Assembly (NCBI RefSeq): GCF_008923185.1
Contig: NZ_WBMT01000018.1
Coordinates: 1-64,000, forward strand
Reading direction: 5' to 3'
Length of the DNA stretch: 64,000 nucleotides
From: Actinomadura rudentiformis
GTDB lineage: Bacteria; Actinomycetota; Actinomycetes; Streptosporangiales; Streptosporangiaceae
Position numbers and translations under genes: made by a program. Of the stretch, positions 34,757 to 43,187 are shown one piece after another; the first letter of the stretch is position 1; each line of letters opens with the position of its first letter. The notes below the pieces were generated by a model. It made no database searches, was not told where the DNA came from, and worked only from the letters and a program-made list of their open reading frames with translations.

Positions 34757-35407
34757 TCACCTGGGTCCGCCGCCCATGCGCGCGAGCTGCCTGCGCATGG
34801 ACTCGGTGTCGTTGAGGTGAGGGAAGTCCTCTGACGGCACATCCACCCCCAGGAAGGCGCACAGCGGCTCCCATCCCTGCGTCACGTCGTAGATGAGCAG
34901 CCGGTCCGGATCGATGTTCTGCGCGATTTCCTTGTTGTGCTGGTGGTAGACCTCGATGGCGTGCTCCTTGTCGGAGAACCGTCCGTCAAAGAGGCCGTTC
35001 CAGACCATGGTGCTCGTCACGCGATAGATCCGAGCCGGCAGGGAATTGGGCGGCGGCGCCTTCTTCTCGTTCATGAGAACGAACTGGTACAGGGTGTCGT
35101 AGGTGCTCTGATACCAGCGCTCGGCGTCGCGTACCGTCAACACCATCTTCGCCTCGGGGAACGCCTTCATCATCTCCCGGTAGTAGACGGCGGGCGGCCC
35201 GTCCACCGCCGACGTGTAGCCTGCGAAAAGCGCTTCCCAGTCGGGATCCTGTCCCTCGCAGACGACCTTTTCCCACTCGGCAATGCGTGCTTCGTCGCCG
35301 ACGATGTCGAACATGTGGAAGCACGGCCCGTAACCCAGCTGTTCCAGAGCTCCCTTGAGGGAGGTCGTGCCCGTCCGGCCCAGGCCGGTGTTGATGAGCT
35401 TCAACAT
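34757..35407 (-). CDS. Sulfotransferase-family P-loop protein
   Basis: 216 residues beginning LKLINTGLGRTGTTSLKGAL, the PAPS-binding P-loop of the Sulfotransfer_4 family. It continues with MMKAFPEAKMVLTVRDAERW, the 3'-phosphate-binding strand with the conserved Arg, and DRLLIYDVTQGWEPLCAFLG near the end. Its relatives transfer sulfate, or in some clusters are present with unknown function. The full family length is retained. It lies in the leftward operon downstream of the PuuD-type hydrolase. Sulfation of the polyketide or use as an activating group is a guess. Confidence 0.85.
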   Translation of the reverse strand: MLKLINTGLGRTGTTSLKGALEQLGYGPCFHMFDIVGDEARIAEWEKVVCEGQDPDWEALFAGYTSAVDGPPAVYYREMMKAFPEAKMVLTVRDAERWYQSTYDTLYQFVLMNEKKAPPPNSLPARIYRVTSTMVWNGLFDGRFSDKEHAIEVYHQHNKEIAQNIDPDRLLIYDVTQGWEPLCAFLGVDVPSEDFPHLNDTESMRRQLARMGGGPR

Positions 35408-35473
35408 GGCGATTCTCTTTTCCTTTCGGTTGTGACGGACGGACGTGTGCGGACCGGGTGGCGCGGCCGGTGG

Positions 35474-36244
35474 TCAGCGGCTGGGCAGTTGCACGGCGAA
35501 AGCGTCTCGGGCGGCCTGGGCGAGGGCGAGATAGAGCCACTCATTTCCGGTATGGCCGGCTTCCCATTGCACGCCGACCGCAAAGGGGTGATCGATGGCT
35601 TCCACCGCCTCGATCACACCGTCCGGCGCCCAGGCGGTGGCGGTGAGATCCGTGCCGATCCGATCGATCGCCTGATGGTGGTGGCAGACGGCCTCGGCCG
35701 TGCCGTCGCCGAGGATCTGGGCGATCCGGCTGCCGGGCTTCAGCTCCAGGCGGTGGCGGCCGAGGGTGAACGTCTCGCTTTCGGGACAGTGGCCGTCGTC
35801 ACCTGTGATCTCGGGCAGATGCTGGTGCAGAGTGCCTCCGCGGAGCACGTTGAGCAACTGCATGCCGCGGCAGATGCCGAGGATGGGCAGGCCGGCGTCG
35901 AGCGCCGCCTTGACCAGCGCCAGTTCGGCGGCGTCCATGGCCGGACTGGCTCCACGGGTCTTGGGGTGCGCCGTGCCTCCGTACAGCGCCGGGTCCACGT
36001 CCGGGCCGCCCGGGATCAGCAAGCCGTCCAGCTGCCCGAGGATCCGCTCGATCCCCGGCAGCAGCGGGATCAGCAGGGGAGTGCAGCCCACGGAGTCGAG
36101 AATGTCGATATGCGGCTGGAACGCAAGGCTGACGGTCATGTCGGTGCCCTGCAATGTGACCGGAGCCGTCCGTGCGCATATCCCGATCACCGGCCGCGGG
36201 CCCGGGTGTTCCCGACCTGCCGTGCCATTCAACGCTTGGTTCAT
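35474..36244 (-). CDS. Gamma-glutamyl hydrolase of the PuuD class I amidotransferase family
   Basis: 256-residue class I glutamine-amidotransferase-like hydrolase. The nucleophile is Cys125 in LGICRGMQLLNV, and the catalytic His-Glu is in HPFAVGVQWEAGH. The loop LIPGGPDVDPALYGG is typical of PuuD (gamma-glutamyl-GABA hydrolase). In PuuD the enzyme removes a gamma-glutamyl carrier from an amine. In this cluster the obvious cargo is gamma-glutamylhydrazine, or its adduct with the polyketide, so it could unmask the hydrazine after coupling. First gene of the leftward operon under the StrR box at 36316. Role inferred from context. Confidence 0.88.
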   Translation of the reverse strand: MNQALNGTAGREHPGPRPVIGICARTAPVTLQGTDMTVSLAFQPHIDILDSVGCTPLLIPLLPGIERILGQLDGLLIPGGPDVDPALYGGTAHPKTRGASPAMDAAELALVKAALDAGLPILGICRGMQLLNVLRGGTLHQHLPEITGDDGHCPESETFTLGRHRLELKPGSRIAQILGDGTAEAVCHHHQAIDRIGTDLTATAWAPDGVIEAVEAIDHPFAVGVQWEAGHTGNEWLYLALAQAARDAFAVQLPSR

Positions 36245-36315
36245 GACCAGCCTCGTTGCCTCAGTTTGAGAACCTATGGGAACAATACTCGTCGGCCATC
36301 GTCATCAACTCGATC

Positions 36316-36344
36316 GTTCAACTGAAGAGAACACCCAGATGAAC
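36316..36344. promoter_or_regulatory. StrR/NovG-type operator, one mismatch
   Basis: GTTCAACTG-N11-CAGATGAAC: the left half is perfect, the right has one mismatch, the spacer is correct. It lies between the leftward PuuD-type operon and the regulator gene itself, implying autoregulation and control of the downstream ketosynthase genes. Confidence 0.82.
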
Positions 36345-36537
36345 GCGCGCCGATGGCGGTGACCATCCGCTGGAAGTGCTGATGTCCTGGTGTTCGTGAC
36401 CACCCGCTCAATGGTTGCTGAACGGCCTTTCCAGAGAGGATCTATTCGCCGTCGACCGTGGTTAAAGGTGTCCTTGGCAAGGTCGTTCGGGTACGGCAGT
36501 CGTTCGCGTACGGCAGTAGCAGGAAGGAGCGCCGAGC

Positions 36538-37770
36538 ATGGCGGTTGGCAATGGGCAGACTGCCCTGGTCGCAGACAGCATCGGTTTTGCCGGTCCTGAT
36601 GTCGAGGATTCGGTCGCCGGGGACACGCTGGATTTGAACAATTTCGAGAAGCTGCCCGCGTCCGAGGTGGCGGTGAGCGCGTTGTCGCCGGGGCTGGGCC
36701 TGCGCCAGAGCGGGACGAACGCCGCCCACGTTCAACTGCTGATGGACGCGTCGGGCACCGTGGAACTCCCGCCCCTTCTGGTCCAGGAAGAGGGCTGGCG
36801 GGTCATCGACGGGCTGCACCGGCTGGAGGCCGCCAAGCGGCGCGGCGACACCGTCGTGAAGGCACGTTTCGTCGACTGCACCGACTCCGAAGCGGTCGTG
36901 CTGGCCATGAAGGCCAACAGCTCGCACGGACTGCCACTGTCGAAGACCGACCGCATGTTCGGAGCCAAGAGCGTCCTGGCCGCTCACCCTGACTGGTCGG
37001 ACCGGGCCATCGCCTCCATCACCGGGCTGAGCGCGAAGACGATCGCGTCGCTGCGCGACCGGTCGGCCGGCGGGACCCAGCTCGGCGGCAAGCGCCTCGG
37101 CCGTGACGGGAAGCGGCGGCCGGTCACTCCCGGTGAGGGCAGGCTCCGCACCGCCGACTACATCAACGCCCATCCCGACGCCTCGCTCCGGCAGGTCGCG
37201 AGGGCGACCGACGTGTCCCTCGGCACGGTCCATGACGTCCGCGCCCGCCTGCGCCGAGGCGCGAACCCGGAGCGCAACGGGCGCCGCGCATCCTCAGCGC
37301 AGCCTCCCTCCGAACTACCCTCTGCGCAGCCTCCCTCCGTCCAACCTCCCTCTGCGCAGCAGCGACCCACCACCCGGATCTCCGATGCCCGGACGGCCAT
37401 TGCCCGGACAGCCGACGCCCGGCCCGCCGCTCACCCGGCCAGGGAGGATGCCGGCACCGTCACCACGGCGCCCACGGCGCCCACGGCCAACGGCACGTCA
37501 TCGCTCCGCAGGAACCACACTGACCTACCGCCCACGTGGCCCCAGGTGGCGTCCAAGATGGCCGGCGACCCCGCCGTCCGCTACACCGACAGCGGCAAGG
37601 AGTTCCTCCGGTGGATGGCGCTGCACGCCGCGGATCCGCACCGGTGGCGAGAATTCCTCAACACCGTCCCGGCGCACTGGCAGGACATCGTCGCCTCCGT
37701 GGCCGACGACATCAGCCAAGAATGGAGCCTGTTCGCCCAACAGCTCAAGAACAAACAGGAGACGGCGTAG
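36538..37770 (+). CDS. StrR/NovG-family pathway-specific activator
   Basis: 410-residue ParB-like transcription factor. The N-terminal ParB/sulfiredoxin-like domain (about 60-135) has VIDGLHRLEAAKRRG and VVLAMKANSSHGLPLSKTDR. A helix-turn-helix (about 150-170, WSDRAIASITGLSAKTIASL) and a second helical motif (RQVARATDVSLGTVHDVR) follow. A Pro/Ser/Gln-rich linker with repeated SxQPPS units (about 255-285) leads to a conserved C-terminal domain (WPQVASKMAGDPAVRYTDSG). StrR, NovG and Bbr bind GTTCRACTG-N11-CRGTYGAAC, and such sites lie in every divergent promoter of this cluster. AGGAAGGAG precedes the ATG. Likely the master activator. Confidence 0.93.
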   Translation: MAVGNGQTALVADSIGFAGPDVEDSVAGDTLDLNNFEKLPASEVAVSALSPGLGLRQSGTNAAHVQLLMDASGTVELPPLLVQEEGWRVIDGLHRLEAAKRRGDTVVKARFVDCTDSEAVVLAMKANSSHGLPLSKTDRMFGAKSVLAAHPDWSDRAIASITGLSAKTIASLRDRSAGGTQLGGKRLGRDGKRRPVTPGEGRLRTADYINAHPDASLRQVARATDVSLGTVHDVRARLRRGANPERNGRRASSAQPPSELPSAQPPSVQPPSAQQRPTTRISDARTAIARTADARPAAHPAREDAGTVTTAPTAPTANGTSSLRRNHTDLPPTWPQVASKMAGDPAVRYTDSGKEFLRWMALHAADPHRWREFLNTVPAHWQDIVASVADDISQEWSLFAQQLKNKQETA

Positions 37771-37791
37771 CGGTAGGAAGGGAAGGCCCGG

Positions 37792-37944
37792 ATGAAAGTC
37801 TCATGGTTCAGGTACGCAATGCGGTCGATGCTGAGCCGTTTCGGTGACGAGCTGATCTGGGTGGGCTGGATGTACTGGCCTTTCCTCTGGCACGAGCGCA
37901 ACGGCGGCAGCCCGGATGAATACTTGCGCGAGACGCGGAAATAG
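37792..37944 (+). CDS. Small Trp-rich 50-residue protein between regulator and ketosynthase
   Basis: ATG at 37792 after a GGAAGGGAAGG ribosome site, stop TAG at 37942. The product has five tryptophans and a hydrophobic core (LIWVGWMYWPFLWHE) flanked by basic and acidic residues (MKVSWFRYAMRSM, PDEYLRETRK). It could be a single amphipathic or membrane-associated helix. No family recognised. It is 21 bases after the regulator stop and 57 bases before the ketosynthase start, in the same direction, so it is probably co-transcribed. It lies where no other gene fits, but it could be a leader peptide or a non-gene. Confidence 0.55.
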   Translation: MKVSWFRYAMRSMLSRFGDELIWVGWMYWPFLWHERNGGSPDEYLRETRK

Positions 37945-38001
37945 GGGTCACATAAGAATCATGGTGATCCTCGTAGACGTTCTCTATTGCTGGGAGTCCG
38001 C

Positions 38002-39273
38002 ATGACCGGCCGACGGGTGGTTATCACCGGAATGGGAGTGCTGGCGCCCGGCGGGATCGGTGTCAAAGGCTTCTGGGCGCTTCTCAGCGCAGGCAGGACG
38101 GCGACCAGGGGGATCACTTTCTTCGATCCGTCCCCGTTCCGTTCCAGGATCGCCGCGGAGGCGGATTTCGATCCCTGGGCGAACGGCCTCGGTCCGCAGG
38201 AGATACGACGCATGGACCGGGCATCGCAGTTCGCCGTCGTCACGGCGAGGGAGGCGATAGAGGACGGCGGCCTGGACCAGGGCTCCGTGACGCCCCATCG
38301 CACCGGGGTGGCCGTCGGCACCGCCGTGGGCGCCACCATGGGCCTGGACCAGGAGTACCGGGTGGTCAGTGACGGCGGCAGGCTCGATCTCGTCGACCAT
38401 GAGTACGCCGTCCCCCACCTGTACGACTACTTCGTGCCGAGCTCCTTCGCGGCCGAGGTCGCCTGGTCGGTCGGCGCCGAGGGCCCGGCCACCGTGGTCT
38501 CCACCGGCTGCACCTCGGGGCTGGACTCGGTCGGCTACGCGGCCGGGCTGATTAGCGACGGCTCGGCCGACGTGATGATCGCCGGCGCCACCGACGCACC
38601 GATCTCGCCGATCACCGTGGCGTGCTTCGACGCGATCAAGGCGACCTCGCCGCGCAACGACGATCCCGAGCACGCCTCCCGGCCCTTCGACCGCACCCGC
38701 AACGGCTTCGTGCTCGGCGAGGGCTCCGCGATGTTCGTCCTGGAGGAGCTGGAAGCCGCGCGCCGCCGGGGCGCTCACCTGTACGCCGAGGTCGCCGGAT
38801 ACGCGTCCCGGTGCAACGCCTTCCACATGACCGGGCTGCGTCCGGACGGCCGGGAGATGGCGGAGGCCATCGGCGCCGCGCTGGCCGACGCGAGGACGAA
38901 CGCGCAGGACGTCGACTACATCAACGCCCACGGCTCGGGAACCAAGCAGAACGACCGGCATGAGACCGCCGCCTTCAAGCGCGGCCTCGGCGAACACGCC
39001 CGCCGCACTCCCGTCAGCTCGATCAAATCGATGGTCGGCCATTCGCTCGGCGCGATCGGCTCGATAGAGATCGCCGCTTCCGTCCTGGCCATGGAGAACC
39101 ACGTGGTGCCCCCGACGGCGAACCTGCACGAGCCCGATCCCGACTGCGACCTCGACTATGTCCCGCTGACCGCGCGCGACTGGCGAACCGACACCGTGCT
39201 GACGGTGGGCAGCGGGTTCGGCGGATTCCAGAGCGCGATGGTCCTGGCCCGTCCCGACAGGAACCTGGCATGA
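38002..39273 (+). CDS. Type II polyketide ketosynthase alpha
   Basis: 423-residue beta-ketoacyl synthase. The catalytic Cys170 is in [12 protein letters not shown]; the two His residues are in [14 protein letters not shown] and [12 protein letters not shown]. It condenses malonyl units on an acyl carrier protein to build the polyketide chain with its partner at 39270. ATG at 38002 (GGGAG upstream) is preferred over a TTG five codons earlier. The stop overlaps the partner's start (ATGA), ensuring equimolar translation. Overall similar to angucycline KS-alpha proteins (JadA, AlpA type). Confidence 0.97.
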   Translation: MTGRRVVITGMGVLAPGGIGVKGFWALLSAGRTATRGITFFDPSPFRSRIAAEADFDPWANGLGPQEIRRMDRASQFAVVTAREAIEDGGLDQGSVTPHRTGVAVGTAVGATMGLDQEYRVVSDGGRLDLVDHEYAVPHLYDYFVPSSFAAEVAWSVGAEGPATVVSTGCTSGLDSVGYAAGLISDGSADVMIAGATDAPISPITVACFDAIKATSPRNDDPEHASRPFDRTRNGFVLGEGSAMFVLEELEAARRRGAHLYAEVAGYASRCNAFHMTGLRPDGREMAEAIGAALADARTNAQDVDYINAHGSGTKQNDRHETAAFKRGLGEHARRTPVSSIKSMVGHSLGAIGSIEIAASVLAMENHVVPPTANLHEPDPDCDLDYVPLTARDWRTDTVLTVGSGFGGFQSAMVLARPDRNLA

Positions 39274-40490
39274 CCTCACACGTGGTGACCGGAATGGGCG
39301 TTGTCGCCCCCAACGGCTTCGGCGTGGACGACTACTGGACCGCCTCCTGCCGCGGAAGAAACGGCATCGGCCGTATCACGCGATTCGACCCGCGGCGGTA
39401 TCCGGCGGAGCTCGCCGGAGAGGTGCCCGGCTTCAACGCCGAGGACCACCTTCCGAGCAGGCTCATACCGCAGACCGACCGGATGACCCAGCTCGCCCTT
39501 GTCAGCGCCGAACACGCGTTCGCCGACGCCGGGGTGAGCACCGCGGACATGCCCGAATTCGGGATGGGCGTGGTGACCGCCAGCACCTGCGGCGGATTCG
39601 AGTTCGGCCAGCGAGAGCTCCAGAACCTCTGGAGCAAGGGCGGCCAGTACGTCAGCGCGTACCAGTCATTCGCCTGGTTCTACGCGGTCAACAGCGGCCA
39701 GATCTCGATCCGGCACGGCATGCGGGGCCCCAGCGGCGTGCTGGTCAGCGACCAGGCGGGCGGACTCGACGCCATCGCGCAGGCTCGCCGGCTCGTCCAC
39801 GACGGCAGCGACCTGATCGTGTCCGGCGGTGTCGACGCGTCGATCTGCTCGTGGGGATGGGCGGCCCAGCTCGCCGGCGGACGGCTGAGCACCGTCGACC
39901 ATCCCGAACGGGCGTACCTCCCCTTCGACCCCGCCGCGGCCGGGCATGTGCCGGGGGAGGGCGGCGCACTGTTGATCATGGAGAACGCCGAGGCCGCGCG
40001 CCGGCGCGGCGCGACCCGTGTCTACGGCGAGATCTGCGGCTATGGATCCACGTTCGACCCGAGGCCCGACAGCGGCCGCGAGCCGACCCTGCGCAGGGCG
40101 ATCGAGGTCGCGCTGGACGACGCGGGCCTGGCGCCGGACGAGATCGATGTCGTCTTCGCCGACGCCGCCGCCATCCCCGAACTCGACCGGGTCGAGGCCA
40201 CGGCGATCACCGAGGTCTTCGAGCCGCACAAGGTCCCGGTCACCGCGCCCAAGACCATGACGGGCCGGCTCGGCTCGGGCGCCGCCCCGCTGGACGTCGC
40301 CGCCGCCTTTCTGTCCATGCGGTCGGGCCTGATCCCCCCGACGACGAACGTCACTCCCTCACCCGAGTACGCCATCGACCTGGTGACCACACGGCCCCGG
40401 CGCGCGCCGGTGAACGCGGCTCTCGTCCTGGCGCGCGGCCACGGCGGCTTCAACTCCGCCATCGTCGTACGATCCACCAACTGGAACTGA
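39270..40490 (+). CDS. Type II polyketide chain-length factor (ketosynthase beta)
   Basis: 406-residue ketosynthase-like partner in which the catalytic Cys is replaced by Gln162 in [13 protein letters not shown], the hallmark of chain-length factors. It pairs with KS-alpha and sets the chain length, a decaketide if angucycline-like. Translationally coupled to KS-alpha. Unusually, no acyl carrier protein gene follows: the next gene is convergent, after a hairpin at 40493. The carrier must be encoded elsewhere. Confidence 0.96.
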   Translation: MTSHVVTGMGVVAPNGFGVDDYWTASCRGRNGIGRITRFDPRRYPAELAGEVPGFNAEDHLPSRLIPQTDRMTQLALVSAEHAFADAGVSTADMPEFGMGVVTASTCGGFEFGQRELQNLWSKGGQYVSAYQSFAWFYAVNSGQISIRHGMRGPSGVLVSDQAGGLDAIAQARRLVHDGSDLIVSGGVDASICSWGWAAQLAGGRLSTVDHPERAYLPFDPAAAGHVPGEGGALLIMENAEAARRRGATRVYGEICGYGSTFDPRPDSGREPTLRRAIEVALDDAGLAPDEIDVVFADAAAIPELDRVEATAITEVFEPHKVPVTAPKTMTGRLGSGAAPLDVAAAFLSMRSGLIPPTTNVTPSPEYAIDLVTTRPRRAPVNAALVLARGHGGFNSAIVVRSTNWN

Positions 40491-40492
40491 AA

Positions 40493-40518
40493 GAGCCCAG
40501 CCGTTACGGCTGCGGCTC
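40493..40518. terminator. Hairpin after the chain-length factor gene
   Basis: GAGCC/GGCTC and AGCCG/CGGCT arms with a TTA loop and small internal mismatches, beginning three bases after the CLF stop and reaching the stop of the convergent VOC gene. Likely terminates both. Confidence 0.65.
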
Positions 40519-40960
40519 ATGAGGACAGGTCGATCCGCCACGAGATCCCAAAACGGTCGTTCACCCACGCGAACCTCGGGCTGAAGCCGTAGTTCTGCGC
40601 CGGCATGTAAACCTCGCCGCCTTCGCTGAGCGCGTCGTAGAGCTTGTCGAAGTCTTCCCGCGAATGACGCTGCGCGTACAGCGTGACGGCCGGATTCACC
40701 GTGAAATCCTGCCAGCGCGCCGTGCGGTGCAACGGGCTGTCCGGAGGCGGCGTGTTCATACAGACGAGTTGCTGGCCCGCGATTTGGAAGATGCCGTACT
40801 GCAGCGTTCCCTCGGCCCACCCCGGGTCTTCCGCGCGAGCACGGATGACCTGCAGGACCTCGCCATCCTCGAACAGCGACGTATAGAAGTTCATCGCCTC
40901 TTCGGCGTTCCCATCGAACCCCAGGAAGATGGCGATATCCTGCGTGACAGCGGTGGACAT
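40517..40960 (-). CDS. PhnB/3-demethylubiquinone-methyltransferase-like VOC protein
   Basis: 147-residue single-chain VOC protein of the PhnB-like group: IAIFLGFDGNAEEAMNFYTS at the N-terminus, YGIFQIAGQQLVCMN and the closing FAWVNDRFGISWRID. These proteins are common stand-alone genes of unclear function. It is convergent with the chain-length factor and probably marks the cluster's right edge or just outside it; there is no StrR box upstream. A resistance role is possible but nothing specific supports it. Confidence 0.85.
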   Translation of the reverse strand: MSTAVTQDIAIFLGFDGNAEEAMNFYTSLFEDGEVLQVIRARAEDPGWAEGTLQYGIFQIAGQQLVCMNTPPPDSPLHRTARWQDFTVNPAVTLYAQRHSREDFDKLYDALSEGGEVYMPAQNYGFSPRFAWVNDRFGISWRIDLSS

Positions 40961-40987
40961 AATGGCAGCTCCTTCTTATCCGCCCGT

Positions 40988-41260
40988 TCAGGGGGCGTCC
41001 TCAGCCTCGACCATCGCGTCGAGTTCCTGGAGCATTCGCCGATCCTGCTCGGGGAGATCCGCGTAGGGCGTGACGCGATCCGGATCGGTGCCGTCCGGCT
41101 CCTGGCCCGTCCCCCTCAAATAGTCGACGACAGGCCCGCACATCCATGCGCTTGCGCCTGCATAGGCCAAAGCGCGGAGCAAGTGCGGGACGACCCGGCT
41201 GAGAACCCTTCTGAGGCGGCCCGGACCTGGCATGTCGCGATGCATGAGGCGCCCTTCCAT
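40988..41260 (-). CDS. Small hypothetical protein
   Basis: 90 residues. There is a basic N-terminus with a mildly hydrophobic stretch (LLRALAYAGASAWMCGPVVDYL, shown here in part as ALAYAGASAWMCG) and a very acidic tail (DLPEQDRRMLQELDAMVEAE). No family recognised. 27 bases upstream of the VOC gene on the same strand, so possibly co-transcribed. The start could be any of the ATG codons at residues 1, 6 or 10. Coding potential is moderate. Confidence 0.4.
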   Translation of the reverse strand: MEGRLMHRDMPGPGRLRRVLSRVVPHLLRALAYAGASAWMCGPVVDYLRGTGQEPDGTDPDRVTPYADLPEQDRRMLQELDAMVEAEDAP

Positions 41261-41740
41261 GCTCGGATGCTCAGATCATCGCGGCGACCGCTCTCCCTCC
41301 GGTCGAGCCTCACTCGACCTCACCCCTCCCATACAGGGATTCGACAGCTCGGGAGGTGCAGGTTCAGCGCCGAGTCCAGGCGCCGGGGCACGTTCCTGGC
41401 CGGGATGCGTTGAGGCGTGCGGCAACGCCGCGCTAGGCACGAATCAATCCTTCGTCGTTGATGGCCGGCGGGCATCGAGGAGGAAGCGATCGAACCAGCG
41501 GCGCAGGCAGGCGCGGAACTCCTGGGGCGCGCGCGGCCGGGATCGCCTCGCCGGTGCTCGACCTGAGCAGCGACCTCTACGGCGAAAGCGTGAGGCTTGG
41601 CAACGGCCGGCTCGACATGGTGCCGGCCATCGAGGGGGCCACATCAGCGAAGGCCCGGCCCTGCTGTGCAGGAGGACCGGGCCTTCGGCGGCTGAGCCAT
41701 CACATCATGGCCCTGGAGACCGGCGGGTCTGCGCGATGAG
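41261..41740. other. Gene-free gap with one hairpin
   Basis: No convincing gene. Several short open frames overlap in all directions without family resemblance. One minus-strand frame ending near 41444 (CLRRWFDRFLLDARRP) could be the tail of a lost enzyme. The only clear structure is the terminator hairpin at 41648-41687. Confidence 0.5.
41648..41687 (-). terminator. Terminator hairpin
   Basis: Perfect 11-base arms CGAAGGCCCGG and CCGGGCCTTCG, with an inner CCTGC/GCAGG stem. It lies 54 bases downstream of the leftward secreted-protein gene and probably terminates it. Confidence 0.8.
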
Positions 41741-42223
41741 CTACACGCCCTTGCACTTCATCGGTGCGCTGAACCAGTTGCTGCCGGGCTTGGCGTCCCA
41801 GACAGCCTGCGCGGTCCAGCCCTTCGGGCAGTTGTAGACCTTCGACTTGACCGCCTTGGCCGGCTTGAGAGTCGTCGTCTTGGCGTCGTTCCAGTGGAAG
41901 TACTTTTTGCCGTTCTTGGGATTCACGAAGTACGCGCCCATCCGGCCCTTGATGGTGCGCGTGCCCTTGTTCACCGCGATGCCCTGGAATTTCCGCACCT
42001 TGTTGGGGAACACGTTGTAGGTCCACTGCTTGCTGCAGACCTCAGGCTTCTTGTGCTCGCAGTGCCCCCACTTGACCGCGGCTTCGACGGACCCGGTCTG
42101 GGCCGCCGCCCGAGCGGTCGGCGCCTTCGCGCTCGTTGTGCCGGCGGAGGCGGCCGGAGCGGCAAGCCCCGCAGCCGAAACGAGCGCCCCGGCGATGACG
42201 GCAGTGCGAATTGCTGACTTCAC
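41741..42223 (-). CDS. Small secreted hypothetical protein
   Basis: 160 residues with a Sec signal peptide (KSAIRTAVIAGALVSAAGL then an AxA site near residue 27), an Ala/Thr-rich spacer and a basic domain with four cysteines (WGHCEHKKPEVC, VYNCPKGW, MKCKGV) that may form two disulfides. No enzyme motifs. Followed by a strong terminator, so monocistronic. Similar in style to the secreted protein at 61887 but without clear sequence identity. Function unknown. Confidence 0.8.
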   Translation of the reverse strand: MKSAIRTAVIAGALVSAAGLAAPAASAGTTSAKAPTARAAAQTGSVEAAVKWGHCEHKKPEVCSKQWTYNVFPNKVRKFQGIAVNKGTRTIKGRMGAYFVNPKNGKKYFHWNDAKTTTLKPAKAVKSKVYNCPKGWTAQAVWDAKPGSNWFSAPMKCKGV

Positions 42224-42532
42224 TATTCGAATCCTTCTTTCCTGCGGAAAACGTGTCCCGTGATCAAGGTAGTGACCCGTTTCGGCCGCAGACAGGCCCC
42301 CAGGAACTAACCACGTGGCCCCCAGGTTCTAAGGTTTCGGTGTCCCTCGCGGGGAGCTCACGGGTGAAGGAAACTGGTGGGCCGTAAGCCAGATCGGACA
42401 TCTGAAGACAACGCCCTTCGATCTGTCCAGTGCCCGCAGTGACGAGCTGAGAAGGATCGCTCTCTACACCCTCGATGTCGTTCAGCCAGATGGTGACGCC
42501 GTCCCGGTAGGGGCTCAGTGGGCGATCACACG
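42224..42532. other. Intergenic gap, possible remnant
   Basis: Holds the promoter side of the secreted-protein gene. An imperfect direct repeat GGCCCCCAGG(A/T) occurs near 42293 and 42317. From about 42345 a plus-strand frame without a start codon reads like protein (HLKTTPFDLSSARSDELRRI, TLDVVQPDGD), so it may be the tail of a lost gene; not identified. Confidence 0.35.
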
Positions 42533-43105
42533 TCAGTCGAGGAAGAGCGCCGAGAGCCGGGGGAGGCGGCGCCGCATCTCGTGGTCGTCTTCGACATCCC
42601 AGTTGTCGCCGGCCGGCTGGTGGGGACGCGTCATCGCGCGTATCGCGGTTTCCAAAGCCGCGTCAAGTGATTCGGTCTCGCCCTGGGACCTTCGGTATGC
42701 CTCACTGATCGGATGGTCCAGCGATTCGAAGCCGATCCAGCCGCTCTCATCGCGGCTCATCCGGACGACCACGGGCAGGTCGGCCAGGGAGTCGGGATCG
42801 GCCACGGCACGGGTGAACGTCTCCCTTCCAAGCAAGATCAGCCCGTCGCGGAAGTCCATGAAGCCGTCATCCCCGCACCCTCCTTCGATGAGGTAGGCGG
42901 CATTCCACAGTGGATGCCGGTACGCGGAGTCGGTCACCTCGGTCGCCTTCAGGGAGAAGTCGATGATCTCCGTCGGCTCCAGTGCGGCGAGCACATCTGT
43001 CAGCGCACCGGGCAGCGGGTCATCGGGCGAGTTCCTGTCATCGGCCCGATCGCCGACCGCAGTGCGTGCCCGCTCGATGAGGCCCCACCAGTCATCGATC
43101 TGCAT
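42533..43105 (-). CDS. DUF4240-family protein
   Basis: 190 residues beginning MQIDDWWGLIERARTAVGDR, followed by LWNAAYLIEGGCGDDGFMDF and FRDGLILLGRETF, segments typical of DUF4240 (WGR-associated) proteins. Function unknown. Start at 43105 chosen at this conserved opening. Divergent from the decayed LysR gene at 43188. Encodes no signal or membrane segment. Confidence 0.75.
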   Translation of the reverse strand: MQIDDWWGLIERARTAVGDRADDRNSPDDPLPGALTDVLAALEPTEIIDFSLKATEVTDSAYRHPLWNAAYLIEGGCGDDGFMDFRDGLILLGRETFTRAVADPDSLADLPVVVRMSRDESGWIGFESLDHPISEAYRRSQGETESLDAALETAIRAMTRPHQPAGDNWDVEDDHEMRRRLPRLSALFLD

Positions 43106-43187
43106 GGCCAGGGAGCCTAGGGCAGGGGGATGACAGCGTTCGTCAAGGGGACGACGTCGGGCCCTCCCTAATCTTGTCCTCCTCACG

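Noticed and set aside
41458-41739. Plus-strand open frame near the terminator
   Set aside because: No ribosome site or family resemblance, and it spans the terminator hairpin.
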